Assembly: GCF_022049065.2 (NCBI RefSeq)
Contig: NZ_CP095744.1
Coordinates: 496,001 to 560,000 of the forward strand
DNA: 64,000 nt
Reading direction: 5' to 3'
DNA from: Niallia sp. Man26
Lineage (GTDB): Bacteria; Bacillota; Bacilli; Bacillales; Cytobacillaceae
Made by a program: the position numbers and the translations under genes. Below are positions 45,191-54,104 of this stretch, piece after piece. Below the pieces are notes generated by a model. It saw only the letters and a list, made by a program, of their open reading frames with translations. It was not told the origin of the DNA and ran no database searches. How positions within the stretch are numbered: the first letter of the stretch is position 1; the number at the start of each line of letters is the position of its first letter.

Positions 45191-45537
45191 TTAAGGCATA
45201 AATGAAGCAGGATCTAATTTCTCAGATTCAATTACTATAGCTGTTAATCCTTCTTCGCTTTTTGTTTCGTGCCACTCATCCTTTCCCAGTATACAGCATC
45301 TCCAGATACTACTTTATAATAAATGGCAATTTCATTCCGAACATAACCTTCTCCGTTTAGTATTAAAAGTAGTTGAGGAACTATTGCTTGGTGGTAACCT
45401 ACAATACCGTTCCTTTCCAAATGCATACAACCAATGTTAGAAACCTGATTAGTTTGAATAATACGAGACATAATAAAATCTGATTTAAATTTTGAAACTT
45501 TTATTCCATTATCTTTGTCAAACTTATAAAATTTCAT
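45191..45537 (-). pseudogene. Cupin-domain protein gene with a one-base frameshift (about 115 aa)
   Basis: Reading from 45537, a small cupin barrel is evident (IVGYHQAIVPQLLLILNGEG, then VSGDAVYW). The frame then shifts at the A run complementary to 45282-45284. One more A restores EKDEWHETKSEEGLTAIVIE and the end EKLDPASFMP at 45191. The loss of one base, or a sequencing error, truncates the last cupin strands. A solitary cupin of this size is otherwise common in Bacillus; the ligand is unknown. Confidence 0.7.
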
Positions 45538-45605
45538 TAAAACCCTCCCAGAATAAGGAATCCCTCTATACTTCTAACTTCTACAGTTCAACTATAAAAT
45601 CCTTT

Positions 45606-45682
45606 AACCACTAAACTGTCATGATTGTTCCATAAGAAAGGAATTCTATATATTACTGAAATGCTGCCTCGATATTCCAAAT
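45606..45682 (+). repeat. Intergenic repeat copy 6 (two units)
   Basis: CACTAAACTGTCATGATTGT with TCCATAAG, then ACTGAAATGCTGCCTCGATA. It lies between the cupin and plsY-like genes. Confidence 0.7.
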
Positions 45683-45772
45683 AGAATCAAGATAAAAAGC
45701 ATTAATCCTTCTGATTAATGCCTTCCGAATTTACAAAGTTATATCTTATTGATACGCTTTAAGCAACAAAAA

Positions 45773-46399
45773 TCAAAAAGAGAGTTTACTTTCTGTTCCT
45801 GAAACTAGCCTTTGTATATTTTTCCTATGTCTGAATATTACCATAACCGCCATTAGGCAAATAAATATATTAAAATAAAAAGTATGTCCCCAAAACGGAA
45901 TAAATGAAATGATCGCAACAAGCATAGTAGCACATATTGATCCTAGAGATACATAACGAGTCAAAGTTACTAATATCACAAATAAACCAAGGCATAAAAT
46001 GCCCATAACCCAGTCAACCATAAATAGCACAGACACTGCTGTAAGTGCTCCCTTACCTCCTTTAAACCTAAAATACACCGGCCAGTTATGACCTATAACC
46101 GCTCCTGCACCTGCAGCTAAAAGGCTTACGCAGTCTTTAGCCTCTCCCGAAATAGAGTAAACGTCTAGTAATAAGCCAATAAAACATGCAATGATCCCTT
46201 TTAAAATATCTCCCACAAGAACAAATACCGCAGCTAATTTCCCAAGAACTCTCAGAGTATTAGTAAGCCCAGCACTTTTACTCCCGTGGCTTCTTATGTC
46301 CTTTCCGTATATTTTCCCTACAATCACAGCGGTATTAAGACTCCCTAGAAGATAGCCAAAAACTAATGCCAAAAATATCTTAAAAATATCAATCATCAC
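45773..46399 (-). CDS. plsY: PlsY-family glycerol-3-phosphate acyltransferase paralogue (208 aa)
   Basis: A PlsY-type integral membrane acyltransferase that uses acyl-phosphate to make lysophosphatidic acid. Five to six helices are visible, and three motifs: FGYLLGSLNTAVIVGK, SHGSKSAGLTNTLRVLGK and GHNWPVYFRFKGGKG. The second motif usually reads GSGNAGATN, so this protein may be a divergent paralogue beside a housekeeping copy elsewhere. It is a single-gene unit between repeat copies. Confidence 0.82.
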   Translation of the reverse strand: MMIDIFKIFLALVFGYLLGSLNTAVIVGKIYGKDIRSHGSKSAGLTNTLRVLGKLAAVFVLVGDILKGIIACFIGLLLDVYSISGEAKDCVSLLAAGAGAVIGHNWPVYFRFKGGKGALTAVSVLFMVDWVMGILCLGLFVILVTLTRYVSLGSICATMLVAIISFIPFWGHTFYFNIFICLMAVMVIFRHRKNIQRLVSGTESKLSF

Positions 46400-46503
46400 T
46401 CTACTCCCATAATTTAATTTATTATTTCTCCAGCAATACTATCTTTCAACAAATGTTAATATTCTCCTTTTATACTCAAAAACCTTCTTCAACAAACTTC
46501 CAT

Positions 46504-46563
46504 TTTTCTTCCATAAGCAATTCTTATTTCATTAATTACAGGAATGCTACCATGTTAGTACCA
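46504..46563 (+). repeat. Intergenic repeat copy 7
   Basis: TTCTTCCATAAGCAATTCTT, then ATTACAGGAATGCTACCATG. It lies between the plsY-like and RraB-like genes. Confidence 0.7.
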
Positions 46564-46651
46564 AATTTCAATTCCAGTAACCCCTAAGATATGACACTCC
46601 TGAAAATGGAAAAAAGACTATAAATCTATATTCTTTTAATTCTTTATTTTC

Positions 46652-46987
46652 TTATAGACCAACTCCCCAACCGTCGATTTCTCCATCTAACGGATGAATT
46701 AAGTCTCTTAATTTATCCTGTATCTCAACAATACTCTCATAAGTCAGCATCATGTCTATGAAGCAGTAAACGGCCCACATTTCTTCTTCATCATCATAAT
46801 CCATTTCACATCGGTAACCTTCCGTCTTCAACTCTTCAAGAACTTGTTTGCCAGAGTTCTCATTCGGTACATCGATAATAAATTCCACTGTTTGTTTTAC
46901 ACTAAAATCACATCCATTTTTATCTAGTGCATGTAATACATATCCATCTTCATCTTTTGGAAACTTTCGTTTTTTAAAAAACTTCAT
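46652..46987 (-). CDS. RraB-like protein (111 aa)
   Basis: It resembles the regulator-of-RNase-E B (RraB, PF06877) fold. DEDGYVLHALDKNGCDFSVK and TVEFIIDVPNE are followed by YDDEEEMWAVYCF and the final GWGVGL. In Gammaproteobacteria RraB inhibits RNase E; Bacillus lacks RNase E, so the role here must differ. The start at MKFFKKRKFPKD has GGGGGA before it. Single gene, no partner. Confidence 0.7.
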   Translation of the reverse strand: MKFFKKRKFPKDEDGYVLHALDKNGCDFSVKQTVEFIIDVPNENSGKQVLEELKTEGYRCEMDYDDEEEMWAVYCFIDMMLTYESIVEIQDKLRDLIHPLDGEIDGWGVGL

Positions 46988-46999
46988 AAAATCCCCCAC

Positions 47000-47180
47000 T
47001 TTTCTAATAATTCTAATCCATAATTACAAATACACACTGTTGAAATGTGTAAAAAGAATTTAGAGAAAAAACATTTACCCTACTAGTTTATTGCTTCCCT
47101 TATCATAAGTAACTTTCACTAATCTTTGAGCATTATTCTACTCGATTATTAATCGAATATTTTTACTGCGTTTATATTCA
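47000..47180. other. Gap between the RraB-like and MFS genes
   Basis: No gene recognised. It leads into the operator region of the sugar module. Confidence 0.3.
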
Positions 47181-47181
47181 T

Positions 47182-47218
47182 AGCAATTTTTCTAAAAAAA
47201 AAAGCAAATTTGTTTAAT
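47182..47218. promoter_or_regulatory. Tandem direct repeat, likely AraC operator upstream of the MFS gene
   Basis: AGCAATTTTTCTAAA (47182) and AGCAAATTTGTTTAA (47203) are spaced exactly 21 bp apart. The same pair with the same spacing lies at 49867/49888 before the dehydrogenase gene. Two same-face half-sites at two helical turns are typical of AraC regulators. Confidence 0.7.
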
Positions 47219-47429
47219 GACTATTACTATCTCCTGATATTAAACTAATAAAACAAAGCAAATATGTAATATTTGGTACATTAATATTACAGAAAGAAAA
47301 AGGTTTGCAAAGGAGGGATTGTTTTTCGCATTTAAATGTAAGCGTTTCATACAAAAAGTAGTTTCTTAGATATCCAGTTCTTAACTGCATTCTAATTTAG
47401 GAAAGTTTAACAGAGGGGGAGAACAGGAA

Positions 47430-48845
47430 ATGGAAAATCAGCTAGAACATAAACAACCAAACAAAGCTATTAAAAAAATGGCATTTATTGCAACGTTTGG
47501 TGGTCTTTTATTCGGTTATGATACAGGAGTCATTAATGGAGCCTTACCTTTTATGTCTCAAAAGGATCAACTTAACCTCACTCCGTTTCTGGAAGGTTTA
47601 GTTGCAAGTTCCCTTCTTTTTGGTGCTGCTATAGGTGCCATGTTTGGTGGACGTTTATCTGATCGACACGGACGTCGTAAAAATATTATGCATCTCGCTT
47701 TATTATTCTTTATGGCCTCAATTGGATGTACACTTGCTCCAAACACTGAAATTATGATTATTTTCCGTTTCTTGCTCGGGCTTGCCGTAGGTGGAGCTTC
47801 TGTAACAGTTCCTACCTTTTTAGCGGAGATATCATCTCGAGAAAACCGTGGTGCGATAGTAACTAGGAATGAATTAATGATTGTGACAGGTCAATTATTA
47901 GCATTTACTTTTAATGCTATCCTGGGTACTGTATGGGATGATACTGCACACATTTGGCGCTGGATGCTAGTAATTTCTTCCCTACCAGCAGTTATGTTAT
48001 GGTTTGGTATGTTAACTGTACCTGAAAGCCCTCGGTGGCTAATATCAAAAGGAAAAGCTGAAGAGGCTCTTAGCGTTCTTCAAAAAATTAGAACTGAGAG
48101 CGTTGCTCAAGTTGAAATTAAAGAGATTAGTGAATCGATTAAATCTGATTCCGACCATGAAAAGGCAACATTTAGTGACTTCTCTATACCATGGATTCGC
48201 AGAATACTTTTTCTAGGAATTGGAATAGCAGTTGTCAATCAAATTACTGGTGTTAATTCCATTATGTATTATGGCACACAGATTCTACAAGAATCTGGCT
48301 TTGGCACACAGGCTGCACTTATTGCGAATGTGGCAAATGGAATTATTTCAGTAATAGCTATGTTATTTGGAATATGGCTTCTTGGGAGGGTTAGACGCCG
48401 TCCGATGTTAATAATAGGATTATGCGGAACAGTTACTTCCTTATTGCTGATTGGCCTGTTCTCATTTACGCTTGAAGGCACATCGACACTCCCTTATCTT
48501 GTCCTTTCCATGACCGTCATGTTCCTTGGTTTTTTTCAAGGTGCGATTGGACCAGTTACATGGCTAACACTTTCTGAAATTTTCCCATTGAAACTTCGTG
48601 GCATCGGGATGGGAACAAGCGTATTTTTTCTTTGGGTCACAAATTTTGTTATTGGATTAACTTTCCCGGTTTTACTAGGATCAATTGGTCTATCTGCCAC
48701 ATTCTTTGTTTTTGCGGGGTTAGGGGTATTAGCGCTTATTTTTGTATCAAAATACTTGCCAGAAACGAAAGGATGTTCACTAGAGGAACTGGAACAGTAC
48801 TTCCGCTCCTATGATGATAACAAGAAAAAAGTCTCCATTAGTTAA
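47430..48845 (+). CDS. Sugar-porter MFS transporter (471 aa)
   Basis: A twelve-helix sugar/inositol porter: GLLFGYDTGVINGA (helix 1), GGRLSDRHGRRKN (loop 2-3), PESPRWL after helix 6, QITGVNSIMYYGTQI (helix 7) and PETKGCSLEELE near the C terminus. It is most like IolT/AraE-type proton symporters. The substrate is probably myo-inositol or a related cyclitol or pentose, judged by the neighbouring IolE/IolG-like genes, but this is inferred. AGAGGGGGAG lies before the start. The AraC-type direct repeats lie 248 bp upstream. Confidence 0.9.
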   Translation: MENQLEHKQPNKAIKKMAFIATFGGLLFGYDTGVINGALPFMSQKDQLNLTPFLEGLVASSLLFGAAIGAMFGGRLSDRHGRRKNIMHLALLFFMASIGCTLAPNTEIMIIFRFLLGLAVGGASVTVPTFLAEISSRENRGAIVTRNELMIVTGQLLAFTFNAILGTVWDDTAHIWRWMLVISSLPAVMLWFGMLTVPESPRWLISKGKAEEALSVLQKIRTESVAQVEIKEISESIKSDSDHEKATFSDFSIPWIRRILFLGIGIAVVNQITGVNSIMYYGTQILQESGFGTQAALIANVANGIISVIAMLFGIWLLGRVRRRPMLIIGLCGTVTSLLLIGLFSFTLEGTSTLPYLVLSMTVMFLGFFQGAIGPVTWLTLSEIFPLKLRGIGMGTSVFFLWVTNFVIGLTFPVLLGSIGLSATFFVFAGLGVLALIFVSKYLPETKGCSLEELEQYFRSYDDNKKKVSIS

Positions 48846-48913
48846 ATAAGTAAGTGCAATTTTGCAATTAATAAGAACTCTTAAAATAGATTCTATTTTA
48901 TAGAGTAAATATA

Positions 48914-48958
48914 AAGAAAGGGTATGTCTTTTATTATTAAAGAGGCATACCCTTTCTT
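48914..48958. terminator. Convergent terminator between the MFS and AraC genes
   Basis: AAGAAAGGGTATG pairs with CATACCCTTTCTT; it can act on both strands. Confidence 0.8.
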
Positions 48959-49002
48959 ATGTGTGCTAACGATTGCTGATTACTCTACTACTAGTATATA
49001 AA

Positions 49003-49854
49003 TCATATTTTTCGGAGAAATTCCCTGTACTTTTTTGGTGTATAATCGGTATAGTTTTTAAAGGCAGTAACAAAATAAGAAACACTATTAAATCCACATA
49101 AAAATCCGATTTCATTAATTGGTAGGTTAGAATTGTATAAAAGTTTTTTTGCATTATTAATACGATAACTTATTAAATATTGGTGTGGAGTAGAATTTGT
49201 GTGTTTTTTAAATAACCTAGAAAAATGAAAAGAGCTTAATTTTACATGCTTGGCAATATCATTTAAAGTAATATCTTTACTATAATTTTCTTCAATATAT
49301 GATATTGCCTGTTTAATAGTTTCCTCAATTGTAATATCTGCTTGATTAGAAATTCTCTCCAATTCATATAAGATTTGATGAATAATAATGGAAGCTAGAT
49401 GCTCGTCTACTTGTTCATTTTCCATCATATCTAGAACCTGATTAAAGTAATCAGCTGCTTTCCAGTTATTAGCCATTGTAAAAACACACCCATGTTTATG
49501 AAAAAGAAACTCGAAATACTCTTTGCTAGCACTGCCTTTAAAATGAAACCAATCAAAATTAGTTTCCTCTAGGGTTTTATATAAATGTGGACTATGACAA
49601 TCAAGAAAAATACAAGTATTATCATTGGCAATAAACTCATAATCTTCATATTGAACTTTCATCTTTCCTTTTTTTACGTAGAGGAATAAATATTGTTCAT
49701 AATGATTTCTTTTTGTTTCATAAAAATGGTTACAAAAGTATCTTCCCCCATTAGCAAGATGGAAATGTGCTTGTTTTGAAAAGACACTTGATGTATGAAA
49801 ATATATTTTTGACGCTGGCAATATCCCCTTTTCTTCCAAGTTTTGTTCCCCCAC
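49003..49854 (-). CDS. AraC-family transcriptional regulator (283 aa)
   Basis: The N-terminal cupin-like sensor (about residues 20-150) is followed by a C-terminal pair of helix-turn-helix motifs (about 180-283): DITLNDIAKHVKLSSFHFSR and NEIGFLCGFNSVSYFVTAFK. It lies between the transporter and the dehydrogenase/isomerase genes and probably activates both from the paired direct repeats. The GTG at 49854 has no clear ribosome site; a TTG at 49839 preceded by GGGGGA may be the real start. Confidence 0.88.
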   Translation of the reverse strand: MGEQNLEEKGILPASKIYFHTSSVFSKQAHFHLANGGRYFCNHFYETKRNHYEQYLFLYVKKGKMKVQYEDYEFIANDNTCIFLDCHSPHLYKTLEETNFDWFHFKGSASKEYFEFLFHKHGCVFTMANNWKAADYFNQVLDMMENEQVDEHLASIIIHQILYELERISNQADITIEETIKQAISYIEENYSKDITLNDIAKHVKLSSFHFSRLFKKHTNSTPHQYLISYRINNAKKLLYNSNLPINEIGFLCGFNSVSYFVTAFKNYTDYTPKKYREFLRKI

Positions 49855-49866
49855 TTCATTAAATAT

Positions 49867-49903
49867 AGCAATATTTCTAAAAAATTAAGCATGTTTCTTT
49901 AAT
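49867..49903. promoter_or_regulatory. Tandem direct repeat, likely AraC operator upstream of the dehydrogenase gene
   Basis: AGCAATATTTCTAAA (49867) and AGCATGTTTCTTTAA (49888) are 21 bp apart, matching the pair at 47182/47203. The site also borders the AraC start, so autoregulation is possible. Confidence 0.7.
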
Positions 49904-49979
49904 GACCTAATAATAAGAGCATATTAAAATAAATCTATGTTAGCAATAAATTTATAAAAATTGTAAAGGGGAGATAAAT

Positions 49980-51125
49980 ATGGACGTAAGAATTGGATTA
50001 GTTGGTGCAGGATGGATGGGAAAATCACATACAAGCTCTTTTGTAAACGCTTTAATGTTATTCGGTCCTGAATCTGGCAAACCTGTTTTTGAAATTGTTT
50101 CAGATGTTAGTGACGAGGCAGCTAGAGCAGCTGTTGAAAAATTGGGTTATGCTCGTTACACAACAGATTGGAATGAAGTCGTGACTGATCCTAATGTTGA
50201 TGTAGTTGATATTGCAACTCCAAACTATTTACACTATGAAATTGCTAAAGCAGCATTAGAAAATGGTAAACATGTATATAGTGAAAAACCATTAACATTG
50301 TCTTATGAAGAATCAGCTGAACTCGCTAAGCTAGCAAAGGAAAAAGGTGTAGTAAATTACGTCGGATTTAACAATGTCATGAATCCTGCTACACATTATA
50401 TTAAAGAGCTAATTAGCTCAGGACAACTCGGAACAATTATGAGATTTTCTGGTACTTATGATCAGGATATGCTATTAGATGAAGAACTCCCTATTACATG
50501 GCGTCATATCAACAAATTTTCAGGCAGCGGTTCCCTAGGTGATTTAGGTTCACATCTTATAAGCGTGTCACAGTATCTCCTTGGTGATATTGAAAATGTA
50601 AACGCTTTGTCTAAAACATTTATCACAAAAAGACCAATTGCTCCAGGCTCACCTGAACTTGCTCAAGTTGAAAATGATGATACAATTTCAGTTCTAGCAA
50701 CATATGAAAATGGTGCAATTGGCACATTGTCCTCAAGCCGAGTTGCAACAGGTAGAAAAAACTATCTTGCTTATGAAATTCAAGGAACAAAAGGTGCAGT
50801 CCACTATTCTTTAGAAAAATTGAATGAAGTAAATGTATATTTCACGTCAGATGAAGAAGTAAACAGAGGTTATAGAACAGTATTCTTAGGCCCTAATCAC
50901 AAAGGATTCAAAGCACTAAACCCTGCGACAGGTATTGCTATTGGTTTTAATGATATTAAGATTTTAGAAGTTCACGAGTTGCTTTCAGCCGTTGCTAACG
51001 GAACAGAATATATTTGTGATTTTGAATTTGGTTCTCGTGTTGACCAAACCATTAATGCTATTTTAAAATCTGTATCTGTACAAAAATGGATTAAAGTTAA
51101 GGATAAAGAAGAGGTACCACTATGA
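49980..51125 (+). CDS. Gfo/Idh/MocA-family dehydrogenase (381 aa)
   Basis: An NAD(P)-dependent sugar or cyclitol dehydrogenase. The Rossmann motif IGLVGAGWMGKSH is at residues 5-17, the EKP catalytic lysine lies in YSEKPLTLS (about 98), and the C-terminal beta-sheet domain with GDLGSHLISVSQYLLGD supplies the aspartate/histidine pair. It overlaps the downstream isomerase gene by 4 bp. The setting suggests oxidation of inositol, scyllo-inositol or a related sugar, as for IolG/IolX; the exact substrate cannot be read. Confidence 0.88.
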   Translation: MDVRIGLVGAGWMGKSHTSSFVNALMLFGPESGKPVFEIVSDVSDEAARAAVEKLGYARYTTDWNEVVTDPNVDVVDIATPNYLHYEIAKAALENGKHVYSEKPLTLSYEESAELAKLAKEKGVVNYVGFNNVMNPATHYIKELISSGQLGTIMRFSGTYDQDMLLDEELPITWRHINKFSGSGSLGDLGSHLISVSQYLLGDIENVNALSKTFITKRPIAPGSPELAQVENDDTISVLATYENGAIGTLSSSRVATGRKNYLAYEIQGTKGAVHYSLEKLNEVNVYFTSDEEVNRGYRTVFLGPNHKGFKALNPATGIAIGFNDIKILEVHELLSAVANGTEYICDFEFGSRVDQTINAILKSVSVQKWIKVKDKEEVPL

Positions 51126-52021
51126 ATCTAAAACTTGGTACTGCACCTTGTTCATGGGGAATCTGGTTTCCTGTAAATGAAAAGCAAACCCCTTGGGAAC
51201 GATGCCTGGATGAAATTCAAGAAGTAGGGTTTAAAGGAATTGAACTCGGACCATGGGGGTACTTGCCAAATCAATATGAACAATTAGAGAAAGAGCTATT
51301 TAAAAGAAATATTGAGCTCGTTGCAACAACACTGATGGATGATTTAACTTCAAATAGTAATATGAAAAAAATATTATCAACTCTTGATGAAATGGCAGCT
51401 TTACAGCTTAAATTCTTAAGCGCAAAATATATTGTACTAATTGATGACACATATACCGATCTTTTCACAGGAGAATTAGTTCGTCCTAAAGAGTTAAATA
51501 CCAAAGAATGGGATAATTTTGTAAACAATATCAATAAGATTAAAGACTATGCTAAATCAAATTATGGCCTTGAAACCGTTTTTCACCCGCATGCCCAAAC
51601 TCATGTTGAAACAGAGGAACAAATTGAACAATTATTAAGGGATTCTGATATTCAGTTATGCTTAGATACAGGCCATCATGCCTATGCAGGTGGCGATCCT
51701 GTTAAATTTATGCTTAAACATCATAATCGAGTATCATATCTTCATATTAAAAATTGTGATATAAATGTCAGAAGTAAAATGTTACAAGAAAATTGGTCTC
51801 TAGCGAAAGCAGTAGGCGAAGGGATAATGGTTGAACCAAATCTTGGTGCTGTAAACATGGAAGAGTTTCTAAAAGTGTTGATCAAAGTTAACTTTAATGG
51901 CTGGGCTATTGTTGAGCAAGATATGTATCCAGCACCATTTGATAAGCCACTTCTTGTAGCAAAAAGAACATATGAATATTTAGAGAGTATTGGAATGGTT
52001 AAACAGACAGGCTTGGCATAA
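51122..52021 (+). CDS. IolE/IolH-like sugar phosphate isomerase/epimerase (299 aa)
   Basis: A xylose-isomerase-like TIM barrel. LGTAPCSWGIWFPVNE and GFKGIELGPWGYLP open the barrel, and metal ligands are plausible in VFHPHAQTHVET, CLDTGHHAYAGG, YLHIKNCD and WAIVEQD. It resembles inosose dehydratase IolE and IolH. Coupled to the Gfo/Idh dehydrogenase, it probably acts on the keto product. GAGG lies before the start inside the preceding gene. Confidence 0.85.
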   Translation: MNLKLGTAPCSWGIWFPVNEKQTPWERCLDEIQEVGFKGIELGPWGYLPNQYEQLEKELFKRNIELVATTLMDDLTSNSNMKKILSTLDEMAALQLKFLSAKYIVLIDDTYTDLFTGELVRPKELNTKEWDNFVNNINKIKDYAKSNYGLETVFHPHAQTHVETEEQIEQLLRDSDIQLCLDTGHHAYAGGDPVKFMLKHHNRVSYLHIKNCDINVRSKMLQENWSLAKAVGEGIMVEPNLGAVNMEEFLKVLIKVNFNGWAIVEQDMYPAPFDKPLLVAKRTYEYLESIGMVKQTGLA

Positions 52022-52217
52022 AGTAAGTATTATAATAAGAATAAACTGGAGTACACGTTGAGAAATAAACATTAGTTTAGATAATCAAAAATAGTTGACG
52101 ATTAGTCCTTCCTCCATCCTAATGTTCAAGTTAAAAAAATGAAGATGGTCCAATATCTCTTGTTTAGAAAATTAAACTCCTTTAATTAACCACCAGTATA
52201 CTTAATTAAAAGAGTTT

Positions 52218-52257
52218 AAAAGGGACAGCCTAGAAACTTCTAGTCTGTCCTTTTTTT
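52218..52257. terminator. Convergent terminator between the isomerase and nitronate monooxygenase genes
   Basis: AAAGGGACAG and CTGTCCTTTT enclose an inner CTAGAA/TTCTAG stem; T runs occur on both strands. Confidence 0.8.
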
Positions 52258-52276
52258 ATTCTGGGTTTACTTATGT

Positions 52277-53245
52277 TTATTTATTAATGAAGTCTGCCAT
52301 TACTTCAATGATAATATCTCTACAACTTTTTACCTCTGTGATTAAATCTATAGCTGTATTAACAGAAATTATGCCTTTATCTAAGTTTCCTTCTAGCATT
52401 CCTGTACGAAGACCTCCATTTTGAGAAGCTTTTTTATCAAGTTCTGCAGAAGGGACACCGTCTTTATAAAACTCAGCAAGTTCCTTTGAGAATTTATGAG
52501 CTGTAGAACGTTGAGACGCTGATATAAATAATAAATCGCTCCCTTTAGAATTTATGATATCTTTTTTTGTAAGTTCTGAAACAGGACTTTCATCCGAAAC
52601 TATAAAACGAGTTCCCATGTAAACTCCCTCTGCTCCAAGAGAAAAAGCAGCTCTTACACCTCGAATATCATTTATACCACCTGTAGCCATAACAGGGATA
52701 TTAACAGCATCCACAATGGTAGGTACAATTGAAAAAGTTCCTATCTGATTTTGAGGAAGTATTCCTCCCTCGTCATAGCCAGTAGCTATAATGATGTCAG
52801 CGCCAGCTTCTTCGGCTTGTTTAGCAGCCTCAGGAGAAGGCGTAAGTTCTCGGTGAAGAACAATACCCCCATTTTCTTTAACCAAATTAAAAATATCTCG
52901 GTTAACATTTCCAACACTAGCATAATGTTTAACGCCTTCTTCAAAGCCAACTTGAAGAGTAATTTGAGTAAATTGATCTTCTACTCCTTCTGGGGGCGAT
53001 AAAATATTTAACGCAAACGGCTTGTCTGTTAAGTTTCTTACTTTTCGTATCTGGTTTCGAAGCATTTCTTCCATATTAAGGTCTTTTGAGTCAATATCTT
53101 TTGCTCCTGCGTTAGGGCCTAGAACTCCCATCCCCCCCGCATTAGATACAGCAGCTACCATAGTTGCATTTGTAATCCAGCTCATAGGTGCTTGGATAAT
53201 AGGCAATTCAATGCCAAGTATATTTGTTACTCTATTATTTTGCAT
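52277..53245 (-). CDS. Nitronate monooxygenase/FMN oxidoreductase (322 aa)
   Basis: A 2-nitropropane-dioxygenase-like TIM barrel. LPIIQAPMSWITNATMVAAV (N terminus), VSNAGGMGVLGPNAG, EAGADIIIATGYDEGG and VPVMATGGINDIRG (phosphate loop for FMN) are all present. The start at MQNNRVTN is set by AGGTG upstream. It oxidises alkyl nitronates in characterised members; the natural role here is unknown. Monocistronic. Confidence 0.85.
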   Translation of the reverse strand: MQNNRVTNILGIELPIIQAPMSWITNATMVAAVSNAGGMGVLGPNAGAKDIDSKDLNMEEMLRNQIRKVRNLTDKPFALNILSPPEGVEDQFTQITLQVGFEEGVKHYASVGNVNRDIFNLVKENGGIVLHRELTPSPEAAKQAEEAGADIIIATGYDEGGILPQNQIGTFSIVPTIVDAVNIPVMATGGINDIRGVRAAFSLGAEGVYMGTRFIVSDESPVSELTKKDIINSKGSDLLFISASQRSTAHKFSKELAEFYKDGVPSAELDKKASQNGGLRTGMLEGNLDKGIISVNTAIDLITEVKSCRDIIIEVMADFINK

Positions 53246-53284
53246 AGTGAATTTCACCTTTCTTTTTTTAAGATATTTCACATG

Positions 53285-53953
53285 TTAAACCCTATTGTTA
53301 CTATAGAGTCAACATCTTTTTATCAGAAAATCATTCCTAAATTATCAGAATTTCTTAAAATAGAGATTGCAATTTTAATTTCAAATTTTGATTCTTAAAT
53401 GAGTAAATCATTAATCATTTATCTACAATTTTCTCTGAACTTATTATTTCATCTAATTATTCTTGCTCTATCTGCACTAACAAAATTCCATTAATTAACT
53501 GAATGGGCTTAACTTATAATATAAGCGGGGTAAAAAGTAACTACCTGTGCTATCCCCGTAAAACCTTTACATCTAATTGTAAAATAAATAACTATATATA
53601 TTTCATCTCTACTAGTTACCTCAATTAAGAAAATTATCTTTTAAATAAGCTAAGCAGTTTCACGCAAATAATGAGCGTTAAATCTTGGAACAAGCGTTAA
53701 TCCTTCTTAGAAAAATTAATTCTCCAAGAAAAATTCCGTCTAATCCCATATATACCAGTGATTTCGATGGTCTCATTACTAATTTTATTAAGTGTTAAAA
53801 AGAATTTAACGCAGACTTTTAGATTTATATATTCATTGTCTTTCTTATTTTATTAATGGTTAATATAACAATTTAATTTTTTTATATTTCCCTGCCGTGA
53901 CATAATCATACATTTATAGCGCAACCGCATGCCAATCCTAAACATCATTGTTT
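53285..53953. other. Long gap (about 670 bp) without recognisable gene
   Basis: Very AT-rich with only short frames. No repeat copy and no promoter was recognised apart from a hairpin at its end. Confidence 0.35.
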
Positions 53954-53993
53954 AATAAAGAAGCAGCTGCCTGCTGGCAACTGCTTCTTTATT
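53954..53993 (-). terminator. Terminator after the AlbA-like gene
   Basis: The stem AATAAAGAAGCAG/CTGCTTCTTTATT includes an inner GCC/GGC pairing. Confidence 0.75.
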
Positions 53994-54104
53994 ACAAGTC
54001 AGTTTTTATATTAGTTTTCATTTTTACCTTCCATAAGAATTCTCCCTTAGCAAAAACGTTGCAATCATGTACAATCCCTACATATTCATTTCCTAGTGTA
54101 TCAA

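Noticed and set aside
47336..47350. cre-like sequence TGTAAGCGTTTCA before the MFS gene
   Set aside because: It is one base shorter than the cre consensus between the conserved CG and CA, and spacing matters for CcpA.
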